Shown: positions 26,587-35,647 of the stretch, piece by piece
Position numbering within the stretch: the stretch's first letter is position 1
Layout: each line of letters begins with the position of its first letter
NCBI RefSeq assembly: GCF_003970695.1
Contig: NZ_CP034570.1
Location: forward strand, 2,852,001 to 2,916,000
Direction of reading: 5' to 3'
Length of the DNA stretch: 64,000 bases
From: Maribacter sp. MJ134
GTDB lineage: Bacteria; Bacteroidota; Bacteroidia; Flavobacteriales; Flavobacteriaceae
Notes under the pieces: generated by a model
Databases searched by the model: none
What the model was told of the DNA's origin: nothing
What the model saw: the letters and a program-made list of their open reading frames with translations, nothing else
Program-made: the position numbers and the translations under genes

Positions 26587-27426
26587 ATGAAATCTTTTTT
26601 GCTATTTACATTTTTCATTCTAACGACTGCGGTATTTTCCCAACAAATCACCTGCACCCCGAAAGACAAACAGGCAGTAAAAGATAAATTGATACATGTA
26701 GATGGTCTTCTTGAAAAGGATTTGGGCAAAACCATGGTTGCTGTTGGAAAGACTTTTTTAGGCACCCCATATGTTGCAAAAACCCTAGAAATTGGTAAGA
26801 CAGAATCACTGGTGGTAAACCTTCATGGATTGGACTGCACCACCTTTGTTGAAAACGTGCTTGCTTTTAGTGTGCTTTTAAAGAACGGGCAGTCCAGTTT
26901 TGATGATTTCACTCAGACATTAGAAACCATTCGGTATAAAGATGGCGAGTTAGATGGTTATGCTTCTAGATTGCACTATTTTTCGGAGTGGATAGCCAAT
27001 AATGAGTCTAAGGGTTTATTGAAAGATATTACCAATGAAATAGGTGGCAAGGAAATTACCAAGCCTATAAATTTTATGAGCACCCATCGCGATTTATATC
27101 CCTTTTTGAGCGATGATGCCAATTTTGAAAAAATTAAGGCTTCGGAGAAGTATCTGAACGAACAGGTAATTTGTGTCCTATCACAAGAAGATATTTTGGC
27201 TAACGAACACCTCGTGAAATCCGGAGATATCATAGCCCTAACAACTTCTATTAAAGGCCTAGATATTACACACACCGGAATTGCAACTCGGGAAAAGGAC
27301 GGTCGTATCCATTTATTACATGCCTCTACCGTGGGTAAAGTAGTAGTATCTAAACTACCCCTGATAGACTATCTCAAGAAAATAAAAGGCAATACCGGCA
27401 TCATGGTGGCTAGGGTTTCTTCCTAA
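26587..27426 (+). CDS. DUF1460 (NlpC/P60-like) secreted protein
   Basis: A 279-residue exported protein with a signal peptide (LLFTFFILTTAVFSQQ). The DUF1460 papain-like domain shows the putative catalytic Cys in GLDCTTFVENVLAF, a His in GLDITHTGIATR, and a second His in IHLLHASTVGKVVVS. Family members include a Bacteroides amidase that trims peptidoglycan fragments, so a murein-recycling or cell-wall role is likely but not shown. It lies in an operon with mscS and converges on the AraC gene. Confidence 0.88.
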   Translation: MKSFLLFTFFILTTAVFSQQITCTPKDKQAVKDKLIHVDGLLEKDLGKTMVAVGKTFLGTPYVAKTLEIGKTESLVVNLHGLDCTTFVENVLAFSVLLKNGQSSFDDFTQTLETIRYKDGELDGYASRLHYFSEWIANNESKGLLKDITNEIGGKEITKPINFMSTHRDLYPFLSDDANFEKIKASEKYLNEQVICVLSQEDILANEHLVKSGDIIALTTSIKGLDITHTGIATREKDGRIHLLHASTVGKVVVSKLPLIDYLKKIKGNTGIMVARVSS

Positions 27427-27451
27427 CAGATAACGAACGGTATTTTACGAT

Positions 27452-28342
27452 TTAAACGTTGGGCAAGGCCATTACATACTTCTTAGGTGTAGTACCATAC
27501 TTCTTTTTAAATGCTGCTATAAAATGGCTAGAAGTACTGTACCCTATTTTTAAACCTATTTCGTTGACATTGTACTGTCCAGATTCCAGAAGCCTTCTAG
27601 CGTACTCCATTTTGTAATCAAAAAGAAAGCTGTAGACCGAATCTCCGTAAATCTGCTTAAACCCCTCTTTCAAACGTTTAAGGCTTAGTCCTATTTCCTT
27701 GGAAAGTTCAGGCAAAGAAGGAGGTTCGGCCATATTCGCAATAATCAGCTCCTTAGCCCTTCTAATGCGTTTTACGTTATCCTCGTCTACAAGAAAAGGG
27801 CATTGTTCTACATCAGCATCCGTGCTTTTATTAAAATAAAGGGAAATTAATTCGTAGACCTTTCCCTTGATATATAGCTTCTTGATGGTAGGGTGCAAAT
27901 TATAGTTTATCATTTGACTGAGCACTACCGCTATGGCCGGCGAGACCGCCTCTTGGGCGTAGTATTTCTTTTCGCTACTTTCAGTATTGAGAAAGGGGAT
28001 ATAACTGGCTTCATCAGAGAATAAGGAATGAAACTTACGTATGGTCATTACCACGGAAACCATCCATGAACCAGGAGCTAAGGACAGGTCCAATGGTAAG
28101 TCTACCTGCGTATTATACAACAATAATGAATTTTCCTCAGAAACTTCCAGGGCATAGTTTCCTTGGTTAAAGACAAATTTTCCACCCCCTTTTAAACAGA
28201 AATGGAACTGTATATATCTTTTATTGATCTCTCTTGTTACCTGCTGAGGCTCAACCCCTTCATTCTGTATTTTGAGTACATAGAAACCGTCATCGATTAA
28301 TATTTCCTCGAAAGAACCTGTAGCGACATTTTCTAATTTCAT
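27452..28342 (-). CDS. AraC-family transcriptional regulator next to hemA
   Basis: A 296-residue regulator. The N-terminal ligand or dimerisation region (about 1-180) contains RYIQFHFCLKGGGKFVFNQG. The C-terminal AraC domain (about 195-292) has two helix-turn-helix motifs: LPELSKEIGLSLKRLKEGFK and VNEIGLKIGYSTSSHFIAAF, followed by KKYGTTPKKY. It resembles PchR-type regulators. It is divergent from hemA across 192 bp, which together with the inverted repeat at 28366-28388 suggests control of itself and the heme operon. Confidence 0.92.
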   Translation of the reverse strand: MKLENVATGSFEEILIDDGFYVLKIQNEGVEPQQVTREINKRYIQFHFCLKGGGKFVFNQGNYALEVSEENSLLLYNTQVDLPLDLSLAPGSWMVSVVMTIRKFHSLFSDEASYIPFLNTESSEKKYYAQEAVSPAIAVVLSQMINYNLHPTIKKLYIKGKVYELISLYFNKSTDADVEQCPFLVDEDNVKRIRRAKELIIANMAEPPSLPELSKEIGLSLKRLKEGFKQIYGDSVYSFLFDYKMEYARRLLESGQYNVNEIGLKIGYSTSSHFIAAFKKKYGTTPKKYVMALPNV

Positions 28343-28365
28343 TTTAAATAAATTTTACTTCTAAG

Positions 28366-28388
28366 TTATTTAGATAGAGTCTAAATAA
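28366..28388. promoter_or_regulatory. perfect inverted repeat in the AraC-hemA intergenic region
   Basis: TTATTTAGA-TAGAG-TCTAAATAA is a 9-bp perfect palindrome with a 5-nt spacer, 24 nt upstream of the AraC start codon. A second, looser pair, GCTTAAA (28401-28407)/TTTAAGC (28428-28434), lies between it and hemA. It is a candidate operator; binding by the adjacent AraC protein is inferred. Confidence 0.5.
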
Positions 28389-28517
28389 TTCACCGATGAT
28401 GCTTAAAATCATACTAAAATTAAGGCATTTAAGCGGATTTACATCAATTTACTCAGAAAAACACTTTTATCGATGTTAATTGTTCCTCTAGCGTTACTTT
28501 TATCCGTGAAGGGATTC

Positions 28518-28525
28518 TATTTTTG
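28518..28525 (+). promoter_or_regulatory. -7 box of hemA
   Basis: TATTTTTG matches TAnnTTTG exactly. It ends only 9 nt before the hemA ATG (28535), so the transcript would have a leader of about five nucleotides. The -33 position shows only TTA. Confidence 0.5.
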
Positions 28526-28534
28526 TTTCGCTTT

Positions 28535-29791
28535 ATGAAAGATTATCATATTTCCAAACACAATTCCTTTTACACCATAGGACTTAACTACAAAAAGGCC
28601 GATGCCGTAGTGCGGGGTAAATTCAGTTTGGACGAGACTTCCATGAACAATCTTTTACTTAAAGCACAAGAACAAGGGGTAGACGGACTTTTGGCAACTT
28701 CTACCTGTAATAGAACCGAGCTTCACGGCTTTGCACAGCACCCCTTTCAACTTATAAAATTACTTTGTGAGCATTCCAACGGAACCGTAGAAGAATTTCA
28801 GGAAGTAGCCTATGTTTACAAAAATAACGAGGCCATTGGCCATTTGTTCCGCGTAGGTACAGGTTTGGACAGTCAAATACTAGGTGATTTTGAAATCATC
28901 AGTCAATTAAAACAAAGCTTTAATCGTTCTAAAAAAATTGGTATTGCGAACCCTTTTATAGAACGGCTATGTAATGCCGTAATACAGGCGAGCAAGCGTA
29001 TAAAGAATGAAACCGAAATTTCTTCAGGAGCCACATCCGTGGCTTTTGCATCGGTACAATATATTTTAAAGAATGTCACCGATATTGCCGCAAAGAATAT
29101 TCTACTCTTTGGTACAGGTAAGATTGGTAGAAATACTTGTGAAAATCTAATCAAACACACTAAAAATCCGCATATCACCCTTATCAACAGAACAAAGGGT
29201 AAAGCTGAAAAAATTGCCGGAAAATTTAACCTTTCCGTTAAAGATTATGGGGATTTACAGACCGAAATCCGTAAAGCCGATGTTTTGGTAGTAGCCACAG
29301 GCGCACTAAAACCTACCGTTTCCAAGGAATTAATCTATACAAAGAAGCCGCTTCTGGTATTGGATTTATCCGTTCCAAAAAATGTAGATGAAAATGTATC
29401 CGATTTGGAAAACGTAACCCTGATTCATTTGGACCATCTCTCCCAGATGACCGATGAAACGTTGGAACGAAGAAAAGAATTTATACCTGCTGCGGAGGTA
29501 ATCATAGAGGATGTCATGGCAGACTTTATACAGTGGTTGGAGACCCGTAAGTTCGCTCCAGTTATAAAAGCCTTGAAAATGAAGTTGAAAACTATGAAGG
29601 ACGAGGAACTGGACTATCAGTCCAAAAAGAAATCCGATTTTGATACGGAACATGCGGATATTATCTCTGACCGCATTATTCAAAAGATAACCAAACAATT
29701 TGCGAATCACCTCAAAGACGATAAGGTAGATTCTGATTCCAGTCTAGAACTTATCCAAAAAGTATTTCAATTAGAACTGGACAAGAAATGA
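28535..29791 (+). CDS. hemA: glutamyl-tRNA reductase HemA
   Basis: A 418-residue glutamyl-tRNA reductase, the first committed step of C5 heme synthesis (Glu-tRNA to glutamate-1-semialdehyde). The catalytic Cys is visible in STCNRTEL (Cys58), the NADPH-binding fold in ILLFGTGKIGRNTCENL, and the dimerisation helices at the C-terminus. The ATG at 28535 is used; an upstream in-frame TTG lies inside the promoter box. It overlaps hemC-hemD by 4 bp (ATGA), so the two are translationally coupled. Confidence 0.96.
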   Translation: MKDYHISKHNSFYTIGLNYKKADAVVRGKFSLDETSMNNLLLKAQEQGVDGLLATSTCNRTELHGFAQHPFQLIKLLCEHSNGTVEEFQEVAYVYKNNEAIGHLFRVGTGLDSQILGDFEIISQLKQSFNRSKKIGIANPFIERLCNAVIQASKRIKNETEISSGATSVAFASVQYILKNVTDIAAKNILLFGTGKIGRNTCENLIKHTKNPHITLINRTKGKAEKIAGKFNLSVKDYGDLQTEIRKADVLVVATGALKPTVSKELIYTKKPLLVLDLSVPKNVDENVSDLENVTLIHLDHLSQMTDETLERRKEFIPAAEVIIEDVMADFIQWLETRKFAPVIKALKMKLKTMKDEELDYQSKKKSDFDTEHADIISDRIIQKITKQFANHLKDDKVDSDSSLELIQKVFQLELDKK

Positions 29792-31365
29792 GCAAAACCA
29801 TACGCATAGGAACCCGCGATAGTGAATTAGCACTGTGGCAGGCCAATACGGTAAAAGATGCCTTGACATCTATGGGCCATAAAGCACAGATCGTAAAAGT
29901 AAAGTCCACTGGAGATCTCATCTTGGACAAACCTCTTTACGAACTTGGGATTACGGGCATATTTACCAAAACCTTAGATGTTGCTATGCTCAATGGCGAT
30001 GTGGATATCGCTGTGCATTCCATGAAGGATGTACCCACCGCGCTACCCAAAGGCATTGTGCAAGCGGCGGTATTAAAGCGTGCAAATTATCTGGATATTC
30101 TGGCATATAATGACAATGAAGAGTTCCTTGGACAACGCGAAGGAGTTATCGCCACAGGTAGTTTAAGAAGAAAAGCGCAATGGTTGAACAGATACCCCAC
30201 CCATACTGTGGTTGATTTAAGGGGTAATGTAAACAGCCGTTTGGAAAAACTGAACAATAGCGATTGGAACGGAGCCATTTTTGCAGCTGCCGGATTAGAA
30301 CGCATAGGTTTAGAACCCAAAAATACCTTAGGTCTTACATGGATGCTACCCGCACCTGCACAAGGAGCGATTATGGTGGTTGCCATGGAACATGATGATG
30401 AAATACGCCAAATCTGTGCACAACTTAATCATGAGGAAACGGACATCTGCACCCAACTAGAAAGGGAATTCCTAAGAGAGCTTGAAGGTGGTTGTTCTGC
30501 ACCCATAGGGGCATTAGCCTATATAAACAAAGAGAATATTGTTCATTTAAAAGGTATTCTTTTAACCGTTGACGGTTCTAAAAAATTGGAAGCTTCTTTG
30601 GAAGCACCGCTTGGAAAGCATGAAAATCTGGGAATTGATTGCGCCAAAAGTATTCTTAGCCGGGGAGGCAAACGCCTCATGAACGAGCTGCAGAATGGCA
30701 ATCTACAACCACACGTGTTCTCTACTAAAAAATTCACCGAAGAACAGCAACAACGCTTCTCGTCTTCAGTAAGGGTAGATTCAGAGGATTTTATAAAGAT
30801 AAGCCCCAATAGGATTTCTCCGATACAGCTTAGGAAGGAAATGAAAAATGTGGTATTTACCAGTAAAAATGCAGTGGAGAGCTTGCTGACCAACATAAGT
30901 CCAGAAGAGCTAAAATTTGAAAACATCTACTGTGTTGGTAGAAAAACCAGACGTCTCATTCAGAAGAAAATAGGCAAGGTTACCCATTTTGAAAAAAATG
31001 CTACAGATTTAGCAAACTATTTGGTAGAGTATATCGAGGGCACCGAAGTAACGTACTTTCATGGAAACCTTAGCCTGGATATAATACCAAAAATTTTAGA
31101 GGAGAATACCATTACCGTTCATACCATTGAGGCTTACCGAACAAAATTAGCTGGAAAGAAGATTGATGAAGCAGTGGAAGGTGTTTTGTTCTATAGCCCT
31201 TCTACCATTGAAAGTTATTTAATCAATAATGAACCAAATAAGACAGCCTACTGTATCGGTGAGACCACCGCTGCTGAAGCACGCAAACATTTTAAGGATG
31301 TTAAGGTCTCTAAAATACCGGATGTGGAAAGTGTTATTGATCTAGTGAATGATGATTTTAAATAA
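29788..31365 (+). CDS. HemC-HemD fusion: hydroxymethylbilane synthase / uroporphyrinogen-III synthase
   Basis: A 525-residue bifunctional protein. Residues about 1-305 are porphobilinogen deaminase: RIGTRDSELALWQANTV, HSMKDVPTALP, GSLRRKAQWL, and LEGGCSAPIGA with the dipyrromethane-cofactor Cys236. Residues about 310-525 are a HemD-like domain, with NVVFTSKNAVESL, YCVGRKTRRLI, VLFYSPSTIESYL and CIGETTAAEARKH. Fusion of consecutive enzymes makes the unstable hydroxymethylbilane intermediate pass directly to cyclisation. It overlaps hemA by 4 bp; a four-helix-bundle gene separates it from hemE. Confidence 0.93.
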   Translation: MSKTIRIGTRDSELALWQANTVKDALTSMGHKAQIVKVKSTGDLILDKPLYELGITGIFTKTLDVAMLNGDVDIAVHSMKDVPTALPKGIVQAAVLKRANYLDILAYNDNEEFLGQREGVIATGSLRRKAQWLNRYPTHTVVDLRGNVNSRLEKLNNSDWNGAIFAAAGLERIGLEPKNTLGLTWMLPAPAQGAIMVVAMEHDDEIRQICAQLNHEETDICTQLEREFLRELEGGCSAPIGALAYINKENIVHLKGILLTVDGSKKLEASLEAPLGKHENLGIDCAKSILSRGGKRLMNELQNGNLQPHVFSTKKFTEEQQQRFSSSVRVDSEDFIKISPNRISPIQLRKEMKNVVFTSKNAVESLLTNISPEELKFENIYCVGRKTRRLIQKKIGKVTHFEKNATDLANYLVEYIEGTEVTYFHGNLSLDIIPKILEENTITVHTIEAYRTKLAGKKIDEAVEGVLFYSPSTIESYLINNEPNKTAYCIGETTAAEARKHFKDVKVSKIPDVESVIDLVNDDFK

Positions 31366-31384
31366 TATTTGCCTTTTGCCTTTT

Positions 31385-31800
31385 GCTATTAGCCCTGTTA
31401 TTAGAATTACGTTGTAGCGGTGAATTTATAAAATGAGAGATTTTAAAAAGCTTGATATTTGGAAAAACGGGATAACGCTCGTTCAAAAAATATATGAAAT
31501 AGCTGAACAGTTACCCGCTAATGAAAAATTTGGACTGAGAAGTCAAATTACGAGAGCAGCAATTTCTATACCTTCAAATGTGGCTGAAGGATGCAGTAGA
31601 AATAGTCAAATTGAATTCAAGCGTTTTTTAGAAATTGCAATGGGGTCTCTTTTCGAACTAGAAACACAGCTTATAATAGCAAACGAACTTAAATTAATCA
31701 ATCCTATTGCGTTAGATGTTACTTTTAGTCTTATCGAAAAAGAAGCAAAAATGATAAATAGTCTAATTCAAAAAATAAAAAATAGCTAAAATCTAATAGC
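31385..31800. repeat. inverted flanks around four-helix-bundle gene
   Basis: GCTATTAG at 31385-31392 and CTAATAGC at 31793-31800 are perfect inverted copies that bracket the inserted gene. The left side also carries a TTTGCC/TTTTGC tandem run before it, and the right side has a further AATAGCTAA. Such low-complexity flanks often accompany this gene family in Bacteroidota, as far as I recall. Confidence 0.45.
31433..31789 (+). CDS. four helix bundle protein (S23 / 23S-rRNA-intervening-sequence family)
   Basis: A 118-residue all-helical protein of the TIGR02436 family. The diagnostic start MRDFKKLDIWKNGITLVQKI is followed by FGLRSQITRAAISIPSNVAE, GCSRNSQIEFKRFLEIAMGS and ELETQLIIANEL. Relatives are encoded inside 23S rRNA intervening sequences of spirochetes and as the Avd protein of diversity-generating retroelements. 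Free-standing copies are scattered in Bacteroidota with no known function. There is no rRNA or reverse transcriptase here. It interrupts hemCD-hemE (67-bp and 23-bp gaps) without breaking either gene. Confidence 0.88.
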   Translation: MRDFKKLDIWKNGITLVQKIYEIAEQLPANEKFGLRSQITRAAISIPSNVAEGCSRNSQIEFKRFLEIAMGSLFELETQLIIANELKLINPIALDVTFSLIEKEAKMINSLIQKIKNS

Positions 31801-31812
31801 TAAGAGCCGATT

Positions 31813-32838
31813 ATGATAAAAAACGACATGTTCCTAAAAGCCTTGAAAGGCGAAACCGTTGAAAGACCACCAGTTTGGATGATGCGCCAAGCAGGCAGGT
31901 ATCTGCCCGAGTTCATGGAAATTAAGCATAAATATGATTTCTTTACCCGTTGCCAGACCCCGGAATTAGCCTCGGAAATCACTGTACAACCCATTCGGAG
32001 ATACGGCATGGACGCGGCAATACTCTTCAGTGACATTCTTGTGATTCCACAGGCCATGAATATTGAAGTAGAAATGAAGCCAAATTTTGGGCCTTATCTG
32101 CCAAATCCCATCCGTTCACAAAAGGACCTAGATAGCGTCATTGTGCCAAATGTTAATGAAACATTGGATTATGTAATGCAAGCCATAAAGGCGACCAAGG
32201 AAAAATTAAACGATGAAGTACCTTTAATTGGTTTTGCAGGTTCTCCGTGGACCATACTCTGTTACTGCGTTCAAGGGCAAGGAAGTAAGACTTTTGACAA
32301 AGCCAAAGAACTATGTTTTACGCAACCCGTAGTGGCTCATGAACTATTGCAAAAAATAACGGATACTACTATTGCCTATTTAAAGGCGAAGGTAAAGGCA
32401 GGTGTTAATGCCGTACAAGTATTCGATTCTTGGGGCGGTATGCTTTCTCCTGTTGATTATCAAGAGTTTTCTTGGCAATACATACAACAAATAATTGATG
32501 CCTTAAAAGATGAAGCACCGGTCATCGTATTCGGAAAAGGCTGTTGGTTCGCTTTAGGCGAAATGGCCAAATCTGGTGCATCTGCACTTGGTGTAGATTG
32601 GACCTGTTCCGCTAGAAATGCCAGATATCTTTCTGGCGGCAAGATTACACTACAAGGCAATTTTGACCCCGCAAGGTTGTTATCGCCCCCTGCGCAAATA
32701 AAGAAAATGGTAACGCAAATGATCAATGAATTTGGAAAAGACCAATATATTGTAAATCTTGGTCATGGTATTCTACCTAACGTTCCGGTAGAAAATGCAA
32801 AAGCGTTCATAGATGCCGTAAAAGAATATAAACCATGA
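31813..32838 (+). CDS. hemE: uroporphyrinogen decarboxylase HemE
   Basis: A 341-residue enzyme converting uroporphyrinogen III to coproporphyrinogen III. The invariant [16 protein letters not shown] (about 20-35), the catalytic-Asp region [31 protein letters not shown], and the C-terminal GNFDPARLL and [11 protein letters not shown] are all present. It is the fourth heme gene of the operon, 23 nt after the inserted four-helix-bundle gene and 13 nt before trkH. Confidence 0.97.
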   Translation: MIKNDMFLKALKGETVERPPVWMMRQAGRYLPEFMEIKHKYDFFTRCQTPELASEITVQPIRRYGMDAAILFSDILVIPQAMNIEVEMKPNFGPYLPNPIRSQKDLDSVIVPNVNETLDYVMQAIKATKEKLNDEVPLIGFAGSPWTILCYCVQGQGSKTFDKAKELCFTQPVVAHELLQKITDTTIAYLKAKVKAGVNAVQVFDSWGGMLSPVDYQEFSWQYIQQIIDALKDEAPVIVFGKGCWFALGEMAKSGASALGVDWTCSARNARYLSGGKITLQGNFDPARLLSPPAQIKKMVTQMINEFGKDQYIVNLGHGILPNVPVENAKAFIDAVKEYKP

Positions 32839-32851
32839 GCTAAGCAATCCT

Positions 32852-34201
32852 ATGAGTTTACTTAAAACCTTGTCGGGGAAATACCTTCGTTTTAAACTAG
32901 GCTTAACCCCTCAACAAAACCTTTTTTATGGGTTTTTAAGCTATGTACTCATAGGAGCGGTTCTGCTCTCCCTTCCTTGGTTGCAAAAAACCAGTGTATC
33001 CTTATTGGATAATTTATTCATTGCAACCTCAGCCGTCTCTACGACAGGTCTCGTCACAGTCTCCGTATTCGATTCCTATAACTTCTTTGGACAACTGGTT
33101 GTAGTGGTATTGTTTCAGCTTGGCGGTATCGGTTACCTTACGTTTACCACCTTTATGATTTTGTCCACGACCAAAAAAATTACCCATTGGCATCAAACAC
33201 TACTTAAAACAGAATTTACGCTACCCGTTACGATTAAGATAAGTGATTTTTTGAAATCGGTCGTTGTTTTTACCTTAGTCATGGAGGTGTTAGGAGCCAT
33301 ATTGTTCTATATCGCGTTCAGCAGGGAGGGAATGCCCGTTTTAGAGGCATTATGGTCAGCTATTTTTCATAGCATCAGTGCCTTCTGTACGGCAGGTTTT
33401 AGCCTTTTCAATTCTGGTTTTGCCGATTATTCAGGGAATGTTCTAATTAATACGACCATTTCCATTTTGGCCATTGCCGGTTCTTTAGGGTTCATCGTTG
33501 TTACCGACTTTGTACTCTTACTCCGCAAGAAAAAGCATAACCTTAGCTTTACAACCAAAATAGTTTCTTACGGCTTTTTGATATTACTTTCATTTGGGTT
33601 TATTTTTTTCTATACCTATGAACCTGCCATAAGTAATTTAGAGGGCAGCGAGCGTTTTCTAGCCGCTTTCTTTCAGAGCATGACCGCAATGACCACCGTA
33701 GGTTTTAACACCGTAGATTTTGGAGCTTTTATGCTCCCTATGCTGTTGGTCACCATATTTCTAATGTACATAGGGGCATCACCCTCCGGTACCGCAGGTG
33801 GGATGAAAATTACGACGCTAACGGCCGTTCTTGCCATCATGAAAAGTAGGTTAACGAACAGTAAGCGGATTACTTTTCTGGGTAGAATCATACCCTACGA
33901 AAGACTTTATATTGCTACCTCCTCCTTTATTTTTTACACCTCCATTATAGCCTTGGGCACTTTTATCTTAACTTTTTCCGAAGACTTTAAGTTTGAACGA
34001 ATTTTGTTTGAAGTGGCATCCGCACTAGGAACGGTAGGTTTAAGTACCGGTATCACTGGGGATTTATCCGTGGTAGGCAAAATAACTATCATCATAACCA
34101 TGTTTATCGGTAGATTGGGCGTACTTACCTTTGGTCTAGCCATTTGGGCAAAACAACATACGGGAGATACAAGCATCCCTACTGACGATATTGCCGTTTA
34201 A
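32852..34201 (+). CDS. TrkH-family potassium uptake protein
   Basis: A 449-residue membrane channel subunit. Four P-loop-like filters can be recognised: SAVSTTGLVTVSV, ISAFCTAGFSLFN, SMTAMTTVGFNTVDFG and SALGTVGLSTGITG. About ten TM helices surround them. It moves K+ (and Na+) with a cytoplasmic TrkA-type regulator, which is not adjacent. It sits inside the hem transcription unit, 13 nt after hemE and 2 nt before the GNAT gene, probably as an operon passenger. Confidence 0.92.
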   Translation: MSLLKTLSGKYLRFKLGLTPQQNLFYGFLSYVLIGAVLLSLPWLQKTSVSLLDNLFIATSAVSTTGLVTVSVFDSYNFFGQLVVVVLFQLGGIGYLTFTTFMILSTTKKITHWHQTLLKTEFTLPVTIKISDFLKSVVVFTLVMEVLGAILFYIAFSREGMPVLEALWSAIFHSISAFCTAGFSLFNSGFADYSGNVLINTTISILAIAGSLGFIVVTDFVLLLRKKKHNLSFTTKIVSYGFLILLSFGFIFFYTYEPAISNLEGSERFLAAFFQSMTAMTTVGFNTVDFGAFMLPMLLVTIFLMYIGASPSGTAGGMKITTLTAVLAIMKSRLTNSKRITFLGRIIPYERLYIATSSFIFYTSIIALGTFILTFSEDFKFERILFEVASALGTVGLSTGITGDLSVVGKITIIITMFIGRLGVLTFGLAIWAKQHTGDTSIPTDDIAV

Positions 34202-34203
34202 TT

Positions 34204-34743
34204 ATGATTTTTGATTTATCCGACTATATTATAGAGGCCATACATGAAAAACATGCCTGGCGTATCTGTGACCTTATGACGATAAATTCGGAAAGATTCC
34301 GTCGCTTTTTCCCAGAAACGCTTCAACAGAACCTCACCCCGGACCTCTCCAACTATTTTGTACAGCAAAAAGTACGTCAATTCCATAGAAGAGAGGAATT
34401 TCTCTTTGTTTTAAAGGAAGCTGAGCACAGCACCATAATAGGCCTAGTTTATATAAAAGACGTGGACTGGGACAAAAAACGGGCAGAATTGGCCTATTGC
34501 ATAGGTTATCAGTATGAAGGACGAGGATATACAACACAAAGCGTTCAAAAGCTTTCTGACTACGCTTGTAAAGAATTTGGCTTAAAAACACTTCAAATAA
34601 TTGTAAATAAATCCAACAAAGGAAGCATTCGCGTTGCGGAAAAGTGTGGGTATATTTGGAGCAAGACCTTGGTAAAGGCCTTTACGCCACCTAATGAAAG
34701 TGCTTTGGACATGGAACTTTATGAATTACACTATGAAAGATAA
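34204..34743 (+). CDS. GNAT-family N-acetyltransferase (RimJ/RimL-like)
   Basis: A 179-residue acetyltransferase. The acetyl-CoA-binding region reads ELAYCIGYQYEGRGYTTQSV (RGYxT form of the A motif) and is followed by LKTLQIIVNKSNKGSIRVAE, typical of RimJ/RimL proteins that acetylate N-terminal or side-chain amines. The substrate is unknown. Its last 11 bases overlap the start of hemF, giving tight coupling in the operon. Confidence 0.87.
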   Translation: MIFDLSDYIIEAIHEKHAWRICDLMTINSERFRRFFPETLQQNLTPDLSNYFVQQKVRQFHRREEFLFVLKEAEHSTIIGLVYIKDVDWDKKRAELAYCIGYQYEGRGYTTQSVQKLSDYACKEFGLKTLQIIVNKSNKGSIRVAEKCGYIWSKTLVKAFTPPNESALDMELYELHYER

Positions 34744-35635
34744 ATTCTACGCCTACATAGAAAAACTACAAGACACGATTACTTCCAAATTAGAAGCTAT
34801 TGATGGTGAAGCTACCTTTAAAGAAGACCTTTGGAAACGACCAGAAGGTGGCGGCGGCAGAACCCGCGTAATTGCAAACGGTAAGGTATTTGAGAAGGGA
34901 GGCGTAAATATCTCTGGGGTACATGGGGAGTTACCCAAAAGTATGCAGACCTATTTTGGGGTAACGGATGCCGATTTCTTTGCCTGTGGGTTAAGTTTAG
35001 TACTGCACCCCAAAAACCCAATGGTACCCACGGTACATGCCAACTGGCGCTATTTTGAAATGTATGACAAGGAGGGTAATATAGTTGACCAATGGTTCGG
35101 TGGCGGACAAGATCTCACACCATATTACCTATTCGACGAAGATGCCGTACATTTTCATAAAACCTGCAAGGAGGCTTGTGACAAACACCACCCTGAATTC
35201 TACACAACGTATAAGAAGCGTTGCGATGAATATTTCTGGAATACCCATAGAAACGAGGCCAGAGGCATAGGTGGATTGTTCTTTGATTATTGCAAAGCAA
35301 CAGCGGAAACAACAATGACCGATTGGTATAATTTTGTAACGGAAGTCGGCAATAGTTTTCTACAAGGTTATGTGCCCATAGTCGAAACAAGAAAGGACCT
35401 GGCTTATACTAAGACCCAACGCGACTGGCAAGAAATTAGAAGGGGCAGGTATGTGGAGTTTAATTTAGTACATGACAAAGGCACCCTATTTGGCTTAAAG
35501 ACCAATGGCCGAATTGAAAGTATTTTGATGAGTCTACCTCCGCACGTACAATGGCACTATGATCATACACCCGAAGATGGGAGTGAAGAAGCACGGCTTT
35601 TAAAAGTATTGAAAAAACCCAAAGATTGGGTATAA
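34733..35635 (+). CDS. hemF: oxygen-dependent coproporphyrinogen III oxidase HemF
   Basis: A 300-residue aerobic coproporphyrinogen oxidase forming protoporphyrinogen IX. Conserved blocks are VHANWRYFEM, WFGGGQDLTPYYLF, the EARGIGGLFFDY segment and RGRYVEFNLVHDKGT, then RIESILMSLPP. The start at 34733 (MKDKFYAYIEK) was chosen over an upstream in-frame start at 34694 because it gives the family length; it overlaps the GNAT gene by 11 bp. It requires O2, matching an aerobic lifestyle. Confidence 0.96.
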   Translation: MKDKFYAYIEKLQDTITSKLEAIDGEATFKEDLWKRPEGGGGRTRVIANGKVFEKGGVNISGVHGELPKSMQTYFGVTDADFFACGLSLVLHPKNPMVPTVHANWRYFEMYDKEGNIVDQWFGGGQDLTPYYLFDEDAVHFHKTCKEACDKHHPEFYTTYKKRCDEYFWNTHRNEARGIGGLFFDYCKATAETTMTDWYNFVTEVGNSFLQGYVPIVETRKDLAYTKTQRDWQEIRRGRYVEFNLVHDKGTLFGLKTNGRIESILMSLPPHVQWHYDHTPEDGSEEARLLKVLKKPKDWV

Positions 35636-35647
35636 AACTCTTATGGT

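Noticed and set aside
31433-31789. Diversity-generating retroelement or 23S rRNA intervening sequence
   Set aside because: The Avd/S23-like protein is present but there is no reverse transcriptase, template/variable repeat pair or rRNA around it.
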